Shown here one piece after another: positions 22,427-33,896 of a stretch of DNA of 64,000 bases. Source of the stretch: Chlorops oryzae (Eukaryota; Arthropoda; Insecta; Diptera; Chloropidae). The stretch spans positions 37,377,502 to 37,441,501 of the forward strand of contig CM035808.1 in the NCBI GenBank assembly GCA_020466095.1, in the 5' to 3' direction. Numbering within the stretch: position 1 is the stretch's first letter; every line of letters starts with the position of its first letter. The position numbers and the translations under genes were made by a program. The notes below the pieces were generated by a model that ran no database searches, had not been told where the DNA came from, and worked only from the letters and a program-made list of their open reading frames with translations.

Positions 22427-22582
22427 CTTATGATATGCATGAAACTCAGAAAGAGGGAAGTGAGAAAATTGCGAAATGCCGCCTCTTCTATATCTATACT
22501 CTTTGAACGAAGTAAGAATTGACGATCAATTCTTTCGAGTAAGTGTAAAAGCGAATGCAACTCCAAAAGGGAATATCGATAG

Positions 22583-22620
22583 GAATTGACGATCAACTAT
22601 TGACTAATGTAAAAGGCCTC
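22583..22620 (-). repeat. 38-bp dispersed terminal repeat, copy B
   Basis: Inverse of 18526-18563, with one clear difference (CGATCAAC for CGGTCAAC). A partial copy, GAATTGACGATCAATTC, lies at 22516-22532 directly beside the right target duplication of the 3.2-kb element. Confidence 0.75.
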
Positions 22621-22638
22621 AATCGAAACATAGAGGCC

Positions 22639-22789
22639 ATTTACACGTTAAGACATTTCGATAATGAAACACACTTTTTGTTGGCTAAGGACGCACGGGG
22701 ATGTGGTATGGTAGTGTTTTTCTCTCTTCCCCCTGCCTCCCTTGCATTCGAAAATTTGTTTCATTATCGAAATGTCTTAACGTGTAAAT
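22639..22789. mobile_element. 151-bp MITE with perfect 32-bp ends
   Basis: ATTTACACGTTAAGACATTT... at 22639-22670 is repeated exactly inverted at 22758-22789. No target duplication found. Confidence 0.75.
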
Positions 22790-22991
22790 AGCGTAATATT
22801 GATATAAAACATCGATATATTTTATTTAGCATCGATTGAAAAACAAGTTTATCGACTTACGTTTGCGGGTATGTCCATGCTTATTTGAAAATAATTTATC
22901 AAAAGCGAATTTCTTAAAATTCCCTTAATCCATCATCGATTTCTATCAGTCTATCAACAAGTTTTTTGATCCACCATCGAATTCCATCATT

Positions 22992-23180
22992 GATGCCTTT
23001 TCACTAGTTAATTATCGACGTTAATTCTCACTCTTTGCGCGAGCAAAGTCGAAGAATTAAGAAAAAATTGATATTCAGATCATTTTGTGCACTCTCTTGC
23101 ACGTGGGAGCACGGATGTAATTCTAAAAGCGAATCAAAATAAGAATTGACGGCCAATAATTGACTAGTGTAAAATGCCTC
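22992..23180. mobile_element. Diverged inverted pair of the 38-bp terminal repeat
   Basis: GCCTTTTCACTAGTTAATTA... (22992-23027) and the inverted GAATTGACGGCCAATAATTG... (23143-23180) are degenerate members of the 18526/22583 family bracketing about 115 bp; a likely MITE of that family. Confidence 0.5.
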
Positions 23181-23217
23181 ATTGATTCACGCAAAGGCAG
23201 GCCATACGCATAATTAC

Positions 23218-23631
23218 CAGAGGTGTTAAAGAATGCCATCATTTCTGAATATTTAGTCTTTTGATTGCCCGAAAAATGATTGTAGTCATTTTTTAGTTAG
23301 TCAGGAATAAGACTGCAAAAAACAAATCTAAATCATTTTTGTTATTCCTGAATAATTAGTCTTTTTTTTTATTCATTTTTTCGTTATTCATTGATTGCAA
23401 TCACTGAATTGCAGTCCCAATGTTCAGGAAAGACTGCATTAAAAATTTTTTAGTCAGTACGAGATTTCAGAAAACACTAATTATTCATGAATAACGAAAA
23501 GACTAAAAACTGCAATTTGCAGTCTTTAGTCAGTAATGCGTTTTTTTTTTTATTGTAATCATTTAAGTTAGTCAAAGATTGTGACTTCAACTGATTTTAA
23601 ATCAAATTGATTGCATTCTTTAACACCTCTA
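23218..23631. mobile_element. hAT-type MITE just upstream of su(w[a])
   Basis: The ends CAGAGGTGTTAAAGAATGC and GCATTCTTTAACACCTCTA fit the hAT pattern, and are flanked by 8-bp repeats ATAATTAC (23210-23217) and ATAATAAC (23632-23639), one mismatch. The interior is rich in repeated AGTCTTT/AATTATTC phrases. It ends 132 bp before the su(w[a]) ATG. Confidence 0.8.
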
Positions 23632-23762
23632 ATAATAACCGATAGTCCTTGAAATCGATAAGCAAAACTATACAAAACAATCTATACATTGTCATTGCGC
23701 AGCCCTAAGAAGCGCGTGTGAAAATTTGTAACATATATTATATATGATTTGTAAGAAATACA

Positions 23763-26700
23763 ATGTTGCCTTATAACACGACGAGTGCCGCTTCAAGTAG
23801 AAATGGTGGCGGAATCTTACGTAAGACGGGCGGAAATGCTCTTCCAATTAATGTTCCTGGCGAGAAACGTAAAATTGAATTATTAGTGTTTGGTTACGCA
23901 TGCAAGATATTCCGAGACGATGCTAAGGCGATAGAGATCGATCATGGGAAGCATTTGATACCGTGGATGGGCGACCATAACTTGAAAATAGACAGGTTAA
24001 TCACTGTTTTATTATTTCCCATTTTGAAACACCTTTATTTAAACATGATGTTTTGTCTATTCAAATAATTTGCGTTAAATCGCGTTTTGCGTAGTTCTAT
24101 AGCGACTTTGGCTTTAAGACCGAAACAAGTACATAATAGAGAAATTGCTCCATCGTGTAAACGAAAAATAACCTTATATGCTTTCCAGACGTACAACCAA
24201 ATCTCGGGAATTCAGAACAAAATTGAAATCGGTTGGATTTCAAATGTCAAATTTGTTCTAAAATTGTCTGAAATCTCGAGATTTCGTTTTACGTCTGGAA
24301 AGCATATTAGACCATTCGTTTTATGTTCAATATTTTTTAGCTTTTATGTTCCGTTTATGTATACGTTGAAAACTTTTATTTTTAAGTAGGTTTTCCATTT
24401 ATCTAAACTATAAGAAATTGAGAAACGAACCTGCTTAACATCCTTATCAAATTCCAATTGATGACGGCATGAACAAACTGACTCAACATTTAATCTGGTT
24501 TTTTTTTTTTTGGATATAGTCCTAAGGCATTGACTTACATTTCCAAAGGAAGAATACAATGATGACGGTTAATGCGGGAAATACTACTGCTATATTGTTT
24601 AATTTGATACCAACGGACTTCAAATATTAATATAAGTTTAAGTTGTCTTAATGTTATCCATCAGGCATGCAAAATTGACTAAACGCTTCATTTATTGATG
24701 ATTTGCAGTAAATTAAGTTAAAAACACCTTAAACAAAACACTGAAAGAAATTGAATTGAAATCAAAAAAATCTGCTGCCAAAGAGGAGAACCGCACAAAC
24801 CTTTACACGTACACTTCGGTTAGGTTAGCTGTAACTTTAACCATTTTCTTTCTATATATATATAAAAAAAAATCTCTTCAATTATAGCATCAAAAACGGT
24901 ATGTACATTATAAAACTATATATTTATTCACCGATTTCATATCTCCTAACCATATTTGTACGAAATCAAACAAAAAGGCGATTGTCACTTTTACATACCA
25001 TTTTTTTTAGTTTTAATTTTCGAATTATTTTTCTTTTTCATTCGCGTTCGTCCTGTACTCTGTTACCTCAAAAAAAAAATGTTATGCTCACACAAATGCG
25101 CTGTGGTTTCCTCGAACTGAACAGATACGATGTACGTGGCGCATTGTCCGACTTAGGCCCCCATGAGCCGCCGCCAGGTGGCTATGGCAATCGTCTTGAT
25201 TATCTCACTGCTGAAGAGCAGCGTGCTGAACAATTATGCGAGGAAGAGCGCTATTTTTTCTTGTACAACAATGAAGAGGAGCACATATTGCAACAAGGTA
25301 AGACCAACTGGTTTTTGGCAAAATTCTATAAAGCAAAGCCGCCTTGTCGTTAAGTGCAATGTTCGCATGACATATTAATAAAATAAAAAAAAAAAAAACA
25401 AAATTAAAAAAATTTAAAAAAATACGCGATGTCGTAAAAAGGGTAACAAATTTGTAGCTATAAGTTGAAAGTGCATCGCTGGAAGATAAATTTAACACTC
25501 AGCGCTTTTTATGCAGCTGACAGGCTGACATTCATTTGATTTGACATTGTGCAGGTAAATTGTATTTTTATTCGTCTAAATAAATTTGTATATTTTTCAG
25601 AGATATCATCCCCGATGCGGATAGAGTTTGGTTCTCTTCTTCATAGAATTTCTTTTGTGAATTCACTTATTTTTTCTTTTTTCAGCTTTATAAAAAATTT
25701 TATCTATAAGCTTACGGATCGATATATAACTTCTTCTGTCCCCATTTAAATACTTTGAAAGAAGATATAACTTCCTTTCTGCTACAAAACGAAGATAGGC
25801 TTATTTTGGTTTCTCTTTTTTTTGGGCTTTTTTTTATTCGATTACATCTTGTAACACCCCGCGCATCTGAATTGTGTATATTTTGGGTTGATCGAATCAG
25901 AGGAGGATTTGAAACGTTTGCAGCAGGAGGCGTTGGGCAGTAGTTATAGTCGCGTCGAATTTCAGTACGATAATCCTCAACATGGCCCTAATATCAATGA
26001 AGATGAACAACAAAGTAACATAGCAAATGGTCTCGACGATTCGGAACAACCATTTGTTATGCCTAAGAATTTTGAAGTGCCTATTTCAATACAATTAGTG
26101 AGTCTACCAAAACCTTTTCGATCAATTGAATTTTGGTTTCAAATCAATACCATTTCCTTCTTACAGCCTGATACAATGAAACAACATGCTATAATTGAAA
26201 AGACTGCTCGATTTATCGCTGCCCAGGGTGTTCAAATGGAGATACTTTTAAAAGCAAAGCAATCAAATAACGTGCAATTTGAATTCTTATCTCAAAATGG
26301 CATTTTAAATCCATATTATAAGTTCGTTTTGAATGCCATCAAAAATAGTACATATCCGTCAGAAGAAGCAACGAAGGACAGTGATGTTGGTATCCTTCCA
26401 AACGAAGCGACAATCGAAAATCCAAACACTATACAACAAGCGAAACCAATTATCGCGGTGCCAACTATAAAGTATAAACCTTCGGCGAATTGTGCTTACA
26501 CTCAATTGATAAGTAAAATAAAAGGTGTACCGTTGCCAGAGTTTTTAAATGAAGATGCTAACGCTGCGGCAGCAGATGGTGGTGCAGATTCACCAACAAC
26601 ACCGATATTACTTCAATACAATGAGCATACGTACGTGCAGGCCACTGCTGCTGCTGCTCCTTCTGATCCTGCTGCTGCTGCTGCTGCTGCTGGTCCAGAA

Positions 26701-27657
26701 GAAGGAGATCATAATTCAAATTCCAACTCAACAATTTCAAATGCACAAGATCCTCAGGAAGCGCAAGTGGAACTTTTAAAAAACTCAAGTGCTTTAGCTC
26801 TAGCACAAAACTATTCATCTGATTCGGAGAGTGATGAAGAGGAGCCAAACAATAGAACGCCACCAAAGCCAGAGCCAATTCTAAATTTTCCAATTCCTGA
26901 TGATAATCTACGGAATATTATTGACAAAACAGCAACTTATGTGATTAAGAACGGACGACAATTTGAGGAAACATTACGCACGAAAAGTGAAGATCGTTTT
27001 ACATTTCTAATACCTGAAAATGAATTTTATGCATACTATATGTACAAAATCACTGGAGATCGTGATGCGGCATCAAAAGAGCAGAAAACAAGAAAAGCTG
27101 CTGCCGTTGCGGCGGCACTTTTGAGCAAAAAGGGGATCACAAGTGAGTCAAATTACATATTATACTTAAACTCATCAAACCCAAAGGAAATTGAAATTTG
27201 TATTTTCAAATATTTCTTTCAGCGCCAGTTTCATTTTCAATAAGAGGTAATGAACAAACGGCATTACCACCAGTACTACCACAAGAACCAAGCGATGATG
27301 ACGATGAGGAACATGAAAAAAAATCCGAAGCAAATTCCATGACAAATTCACAACGCAGTGTACCTGAACATGTACAGAAAGCAATACAATTGGTTGAAAG
27401 CCAATTAATGGCACGCAATGCACATTTAGCGAATAATAGTAACCCTGCACCAAGCCAAAGTAGTCAAAATGGTACGACTTCTTCGTCACGAAGTCGTTTC
27501 GATCTTGATTACAGCGCTGGATCTAGCTCCAAGAATCAAATCAAATCAACAAAAACTGAGCTCGAAAGAAATGCAATTTATGAACAGCAACAACAAAATC
27601 GCCAAAAGGAACTGAAGAAAGGTAAAATCTAGATGCAAGTCCTATCAATCTTTAATA

Positions 27658-27708
<51 letters not shown>

Positions 27709-30082
27709 AGCCGAAGAAAAAGTTAAAGATAAGCTAGCGCAGATAGCCAGAGAGAAACTCGGCGGCTTAATATCAAAAGACAAACAACTACAAATGGAAC
27801 GTAAACGCAAAGCTATGGCGTTTCTTAATCAAATAAAAGGTATATTTAATACATTAAGCATCATATCGTAATAAATTATATAATTTCATACATTGTAATA
27901 AGTCAAATTGTTCTAGATATTGTATACTAAGATATTATTTAATAAGTTCTCATGTCGCGGTGTTTGTTACCATTTTTTATGATTTTTATGTCCTTTCTCA
28001 GTCTCTAGACTATGTCCCGTATCAAATTTCATTTCAATTGGTTTAGTAGTCAAGGAGTGATTGCGTAACCCGCCGAATGAGTTACTTTCGCAATTATAAT
28101 ACATATTAGTAAAGAAGAAAGGATTAAAAAGAAACTGATTAGCCTTTGAACGTCATGAGAAAGAGGAAGAAAACAGAGAAATTTTAAACAGGATTGAAAC
28201 CTATTACCTAAAGTTCAAGAAAGTTTATTCAGAATTACTTGAATGCTGGTTTTAGTGACTGAATCATCAACTCCTAATTTTTGAGTGAAAAGCATTCGAA
28301 ATAATTTTCATGTTAAAAGTAAAATATTTCGATGATATCTCTTTGAAATCTGATATATTTGATGGGAAACACAAGCAATCATAGAATTTATGATTATTTC
28401 TATTTAAATTTTTTCGGTTCGCTACTGCCGAACATTTTATAATCACAATCAATTCGATCATGGTTATCGCTTAATAGCATTTTTTGCAAGCACTTACTGA
28501 TGAAATAAAAAATTATTTATAACCCACTCAAAAGGAAACATTTTTTTGCGTGTTACTACGCCATTGAAAACTTGATTAGCTGTAGTTTGATCACATATCT
28601 TTCCTCAGGAAGTACTATCTTGTTTTTTTTTTTTTAATGTATTGATGTGTATACAAATTTTTAACACACTTGTCCAATTAAGGAATAATTACTATTGATT
28701 TTTATTTAGTTTTTTTATCTCGCATTTATTCATAGGGGGGGCTTTAAGTTCTACAATAAATCGGCAATAAGATAAAAGTTTTAAAATTGGCTTATTGTTA
28801 TTGTTTGTTGTTCTTAATGGTACTGTATACGTGACCTTTAGCAGAAACCTTTCAGTAAGGTATTGGAGTTGTCATGGAGATCTTTCCTATGTGAATTGAC
28901 TTCAGATTCCAAATTTTAAATTCTTTTATGGCCATGCAGACTTGGTCTTTCGATTATTAACAAAAAAAAAAAAAAAAAAATTATCAATCATATTTTAAAA
29001 CCACTTTACAACAAGTTAGCCAAAATATTCAACGTTAATTTACAAGAATACTTTGAACATAGAGTGTTATCCAGTTTCTTTCGATTCTTAATTTGTTTAC
29101 TACCTCACGAACTATGCGAGATTGTTTAGACTCCAATTTAGAATTTCACTTTAACTAATGAAATGAACTCTTTATTTTTTTTTAAGATTCCTCGAGCAAT
29201 CAAGATGCAAGTCCAGAAAATGAACTTAAAAATGCTGACCAAAGGGATGGAAACGGCAACCACAGCGATAGTTCTGATATATCTGTGCATTCAATACCCA
29301 TAACATCCTATGGACCTGGAGATGATGACGATGCCGAAGGCCAGAATGATATTGCCAATAAAACAAAAACTCCGACTGAAATTGCTAGTGATAAAATAGA
29401 AAACAATTCGAGACCTATAGCAGCACCAACAGTGTTACTCTCCGATGATGATGATGTTGAGCTGATATCAGAACACAGACCTAATCTAACGTCAAGTCGC
29501 ACCGACCGCCATGATCGTGATCATAAAGAAGTAGAGCGCAAAAGGAATCATGTTTCACGCTTAGAAGATGAAAAACGAAGTGATGTCAAGAAACATAAGC
29601 CCAGTCCGGAATCGAATGAATCTTCTAGTAGTTCAGAGGAAAGCTTAAAATATACTCATCATCATCATCATCATCAACATCAAAAAAACCATCGCCATCA
29701 TAGTTCCCGGCACGATAAAGACGCATATTCAAGCACTCACAAATCATCGAAGAAATCAAAGAAATCATCGAAATCGAAGAAGAAGAAAAAGAAGAGCAGC
29801 TCCGTAAAAGATCGTAGTCCTAGTATTTTCTCACAAGTTTCACGAAGTAGCCGTCACAGTAAACGTAGTCGTCATAGGAGTCGGTCTGAGTCAGAAATCG
29901 ATTCAGACGACTCTGCCAGCACTACTGAAAGTCAACGGTATAAACTGTCCTTGTACGAGCTAGATGAACGATTAACTTATACACCACCGGCTTCTCCATC
30001 AAGACGATCTTCAAGAACATATAAAAGTTCATCTTCCAAACACAAACATAAAGAATCTAGGCGATCATATTATGACGATTAA
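23763..30082 (+). CDS. su(w[a]): Suppressor of white-apricot (SFSWAP) splicing regulator
   Basis: Nuclear SR-type regulator of alternative splicing; in Drosophila it represses removal of introns from its own transcript. Exons: 23763-23995, 25125-25297, 25901-26097, 26167-27142, 27223-27621, 27711-27839, 29187-30082; 1000 aa. Domain order: N-terminal DRY_EERY region (IELLVFGYACKIFRDD, GKHLIPWMGDHNLKIDRYD), SURP1 (MKQHAIIEKTARFIAAQG), a poly-Ala/acidic linker, SURP2 (RNIIDKTATYVIKNGRQFEE), a conserved helix (REKLGGLISKDKQLQMERKR), then a His-run and RS/KKKS-rich C-terminus ending RRSYYDD. Retention of intron 1 or intron 2 would stop translation within 25 codons; intron 3 (69 nt) is stop-free and in frame. 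Introns 1, 2 and 6 are long, the others 69-89 nt. Very secure identification. Confidence 0.94.
24177..24306. mobile_element. 130-bp hairpin/MITE in su(w[a]) intron 1
   Basis: TATGCTTTCCAGACGTA at the left end and its inverse at the right (TACGTCTGGAAAGCATA, allowing one change) extend into a longer imperfect palindrome (AAATCTCG.../...CGAGATTT). Non-coding; in RNA it could fold into a strong hairpin. Confidence 0.7.
26646..26692 (+). repeat. GCT codon repeat encoding polyalanine in su(w[a])
   Basis: Two runs of GCT codons encode TAAAAPSDPAAAAAAAG between the SURP domains; a likely length-polymorphic site. Confidence 0.85.
27661..27705 (+). repeat. (TC)n microsatellite forming an intron polypyrimidine tract
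   Basis: About 22 TC units immediately precede TTGTAG, the acceptor of su(w[a]) intron 5 (27622-27710). The intron is only 89 nt, so half of it is the microsatellite. Confidence 0.9.
27840..29186 (+). other. su(w[a]) intron 6 (1347 nt)
   Basis: AT-rich; no nested gene or clear element seen. Contains several homopolymer runs, including A18 near 28963-28980. Confidence 0.6.
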
Positions 30083-30575
30083 GTTAAACGATTGTGTCTA
30101 CATAGAATATATATGTAGGTATATATTTTTTTATTTTTTTCAAAAGTTTCATTGTTAAGGTAATGTTGTTCATTCTTCGTATAAAGGGCTTTTATAAATA
30201 AATTTAGGTTTGCCAATTTAGCAAATGTGTCGCTTTCCTCGGGATAATAAAACAATTGAAGTCAAAGAAGGTACAATGGTCCGAGAGTAATGCGTGTGTG
30301 CAAGAGAGAGTGGGAGAGAGATATAGAGGCAGACCGAGACAGAGAGATTTTGCACGCACTATTGTACCACCCAGCGCCAGAAGACCGATTTCTTTTGGCA
30401 ATAAGTCAACTTTTTTATGACAAAGATGGCGAAAAAAATTTTGCGCATAAACCCCATAAATGCTGTCAAAGTGAACCGTCGAAGCTTCTTGTTTTTATAT
30501 TTTCTTAAAATTACACTTAGACTATTTTATTACAAAGTTTATCTATTTATATAACTACATCATATATGAAACTTA
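30083..30575. other. Convergent 3' interval, su(w[a]) and myo-inositol oxygenase
   Basis: Holds a su(w[a]) polyadenylation signal AATAAA at 30197-30202 and, on the minus strand, AATAAA at 30536-30541, 35 nt past the oxygenase stop. A purine-rich AGAGAGAG stretch lies at about 30303-30346. No gene. Confidence 0.6.
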
Positions 30576-31760
30576 TTAAAACTCTAGCTCTCCAGGACAG
30601 TACTTATCTATCAGAGATTGATAGTATGGCCACAAGGCTTCGATATCAGGTACATTTTCGCTTTTCGTATAAAGGTCATATTGGCTGCAAGATGGTGATT
30701 TGAAATAAAGAAAATCATTCATTTAACCATAATTATCTATACTCACTTGAAAATTAAGACCCATTTCTTGGTTTCCTCGTCTTTTGGTGCTGTTAAATGC
30801 TTATAATCACCCCCATTATGCCATGGATAGAACGAGTGAAAGCGTATAATATTACATGCGATATCAGGCAATTTCGATTTATTGTGCTTGAGTACGTTGA
30901 ACATGTATTCATCGTGTCCCCAAGACATCATTAGATTATCAACACCACAATTCGGTTCATACATTCCATATTTTGTATTGTATTTTGGATTCTCGCCATC
31001 GGGATTGCCATCGAAACTATCGTTTCTATAAACAATACTATCACCCCAAGCACAACCGACCGGAAATGTATCACCGACAACAGCCCATTGCGGCTCATCG
31101 TAGAAGGCCATTACTTTTCCCAAATCATGGATCAAAGCCGTCAGATGTAGCCAATCCAATTCTGGGTATTCTTCACGCGCACGTTCGGCTGCTTGAAAGG
31201 CATGTACAATATTGGGTAAATCAGTATCTGGATCTGATTCATCGACTAATTCATTCAGCTTCTCCAATGCTTCACGAATGGTAGCGGTAAAAGTATTAAA
31301 CTGGAGCCATTTTCTGCGTTGCTCTGGAAATTGAACCGGATATTATTAAGGATGCCTCTCACGTCATAAATGTCTTTCAACTTAGAATTACTCCATTAAG
31401 TATTAAGAAAAAATTTATTAATTTTGAGAAATAACACTGATCAAGCTCACTACTACTTTTCAACAATTTTCATTTCGATCTCTCTTTTACCTTTAACAAA
31501 ATCCACCGTTTGATTAAGATGCATGAGACGATAGGTTCGACGTACACGCTCCTTCAAAGGATCTGCCGTGTCAATACTATAGTCACGAAATTTTGAAAGA
31601 CATTTATCAGCAAAAGCCGGTTCAGGTCTCAACAGTTCCGAAGGATCGATTAAATCGACGGGACTCTACAAAAAAAAAAAAAAAAAAAAAAATGTGGATT
31701 ATATTTTTGAACCGTTTTATAGATTTCAACCGTTGTTTTTACCGTCTTTAAAATTCTCAT
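30576..31760 (-). CDS. Miox: Myo-inositol oxygenase
   Basis: Di-iron HD-domain oxygenase cleaving myo-inositol to D-glucuronate, first step of inositol catabolism. Exons: 31743-31760 (MRILKT), 31491-31665, 30747-31323, 30576-30684; 292 aa, against 285 in human. Signatures: YRLMHLNQTVDFVK, VDESDPDTDLPN.VHAFQ (first His ligand), LHLTALIHDLGKV (HD ligands), EPQWAVVGDTFPVGC, MSWGHDEYM (His), RFHSFYPWH (His), NQYDLYTK (Asp), PYYQSLIDKYCPG. All expected metal ligands are present. The 18-nt first exon is my choice because ATG, phase and a GTAAAA donor fit; a different upstream first exon cannot be excluded. The acceptor before exon 2 uses an unusually long T run. Confidence 0.9.
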
Positions 31761-32691
31761 TTTCAATCGCAAAGGATATTAGTTTCAAATACGAAGTTCA
31801 CTTTAAAATTGATTATACAATGGAATTTTTAATGCGAATTAATAATTTTTTTTTTCAATGTCTCTGCGGCGACTTTTGCAAAGCGTTTGAAATCACTCCG
31901 GATCGTGTAGTGCCATTTTATATTGTGCCGATTCGTATGAAGGGGAAAACTGTATTTTTGAAATGTTAAATCGAATTGAGGCAAATAAAACGATTTCTTT
32001 TTTTATTCATTCTTTCTTTCTTTCTTTCTTATACATTTAAGGCTGCAAGTGATTGCGAATGTGTGTGTTTGTGTGTACATTTTTTTTATAGATTACAATT
32101 GCACGGAACGGTGACGTCAGGCCGATATTTCATTATCGTCCGTTCTTTCTAATCAGTACTTTACTGTAAAATAATAAATCGTCGTAAAAATTAATTTTAA
32201 TAACTTGTTTTTTTTTCTATAATGAAAATTTTTGTTTCGAGTCTGCTAGCCAATAATTAAACGTAGTATTAAGATTTTACGCACTTTTCTACAATATTAG
32301 ATTTTATAATTTCAAGAAATTGTATTCTTTTAGCGATTGTTGTAGGTACTTGGACAATTCTACGCAAAACGGTGCTACAGGCACACCCACAACCGTTACA
32401 GTATTTGTTTATGGGTATTCAGAGCAGAAATCATGTTCCTTAAGCGCCCAGCGCTGAACGTTTTCAAAATTTGAAGTCCTTGAGAATAACATCCTTTGAC
32501 GGTCGTAGTCTTCAACTCGGTTTAAGAACTTCGAACGTTTAAATTTTCGAATATACAGTCGAAACTTTATAACGAACTCCTCTATTACGAATTTTTTTTT
32601 ATTTTTTATTATTGCACCTCTGGACACATATACAAACGTACCTTGTTTAAAAAACCGAATCAACTGGAGGAACGGCTGGATCGCTCTTTAA

Positions 32692-32932
32692 CCCATTATA
32701 GTACATTGATGCCATATGGCATCACTTTGTCATGTTTCAGTTTTTCGGGCAATCCTCACTCATACATAAACAAATTCACATTGGCACACATTCGATAGTT
32801 TTATTTTGTAGAGAAATGTTTGGCGCGTCTAACATTGACTTCACTTGGACATTTGCTATTGAACTTTCGGTCCGAAAAGCATAATAAACACGAAACTCGA
32901 AAAAAAAAGAAAAAATTCCGGTCTGTATTGGG
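32692..32932. mobile_element. piggyBac-like MITE, second type
   Basis: TTAA on both sides (32688-32691, 32933-32936), with ends CCCATTATAGTAC and an inverted GTATTGGG. A perfect 16-bp palindrome GATGCCATATGGCATC lies 16 bp inside the left end. 241 bp, non-coding. Confidence 0.6.
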
Positions 32933-33896
32933 TTAAAACTCGTCACGTTTTTCTAAGGATGACCGGAACTAACTGGAGAGGAATCCGGCTCGAAGGACCA
33001 ATGTTATTCTTCCGAAGTAAATGGACTGTAAAATAATAGTACTTGAATTTTACTCGTGCAGAGCACCAGAGTAAATTCACCCAAGAATTGAAAATAATAA
33101 AAAAAAAAAACGGAATAAGAAAAAAGACAAGTTTTTATCTGGAGAGCGAAGGAGCGCTTTATTACCTTTTTGGTTGAGTGTCAGAACCGAAGTGAAGTTT
33201 CCGTTCGGCTGACTTTCAAAGTTAGGCTTAAAAATACTGGAAAGTACATTGGAATGTAAAAGGACTAGCGATCTTTGTCTTTGAAAGCTTCTCTTTCTAT
33301 TTCTCTTCATATAAGTTAGAACATATAGAACTATAGGATAAAAAATGGTTGTCTGTCTGTCGGCTTAGACAGAGAGTTTCGACTCTATTCCTATAGCCTT
33401 CATGTCAGTTTAACTCCATCAAATGCCTTTGCTATGTATATTTGAATTTTTCAAAAATGTTAAAATGAAATTGATAAACCTGGCTTATGATTTATAAGGT
33501 TAAAATTTCAAAAAGTTTAAACTAAGCTCAAGACTATGAGCCTGAAAGTTTTGTATTTCTGAAATAAAACCGAAAAAGTGATTGTAGCGGGTGTGACCAT
33601 CTCATGACTTTTGAATTTCGAGACCTCAAAATCTGGTATCCCACTTTTTGCGCAAATAGCACAATCTGCGCCGATTTTTATCGGGCCAGATCGAGAAAAA
33701 ATTTCAACATTTTGCACAATCACTGTTGAGGCGCACATTAGCGTTGCGTATTGTCCAAAAGATATTTGCGAACAATAAAATTGGGACAAAAATCGTTCAA
33801 GACGATCGCACTTGTCAGCACCAGAGTCCAAAAATTTCGTTCACACTATTGGGTAAAAAATTGGAGCTGTGCGCATATAGTGGGACCCCGGCTTAA

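Larger units (their letters stand above)
19293..22505. mobile_element. 3.2-kb DNA transposon with 35-bp inverted ends
   Basis: The left end, starting CAAAGAGTATAGATATAG and running to ...GGCATTTCGC (19293-19327), is repeated inverted at 22471-22505 without mismatch. Flanking 7-bp direct repeats AACGAAG lie at 19286-19292 and 22506-22512. Seven-base duplications are known for the 1360/Galileo branch of the P superfamily, so that class is a possibility; no transposase frame is visible to confirm it. The interior holds a Tc1/mariner-type MITE and a fold-back insertion. Confidence 0.7.
18422..23762. other. Transposon-nest interval between Rpp21 and su(w[a])
   Basis: About 5.3 kb with no host gene seen. 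Both genes start at its edges (divergent), so it must hold both promoters. Most of the interval is accounted for by the inverted-repeat elements listed separately. Confidence 0.6.

Noticed and set aside
22127..22522. 131-codon plus-strand frame inside the 3.2-kb element as a possible transposase
   Set aside because: It runs through the fold-back arm and the terminal inverted repeat and shows no DDE or THAP features.
29285..30082. RS/His-rich region as a separate gene
   Set aside because: Joins in phase to the upstream su(w[a]) exons through intron 6 (27840-29186) and fits the family's RS tail.
31694..31969. 91-codon plus-strand frame beside myo-inositol oxygenase
   Set aside because: Overlaps the oxygenase first intron and exon on the other strand, starts in a poly-A run, low-complexity composition.
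33517..33831. 105-codon minus-strand frame with a few cysteines
   Set aside because: No recognisable family, no splice partners, in a repeat-rich interval; treated as chance or relic.
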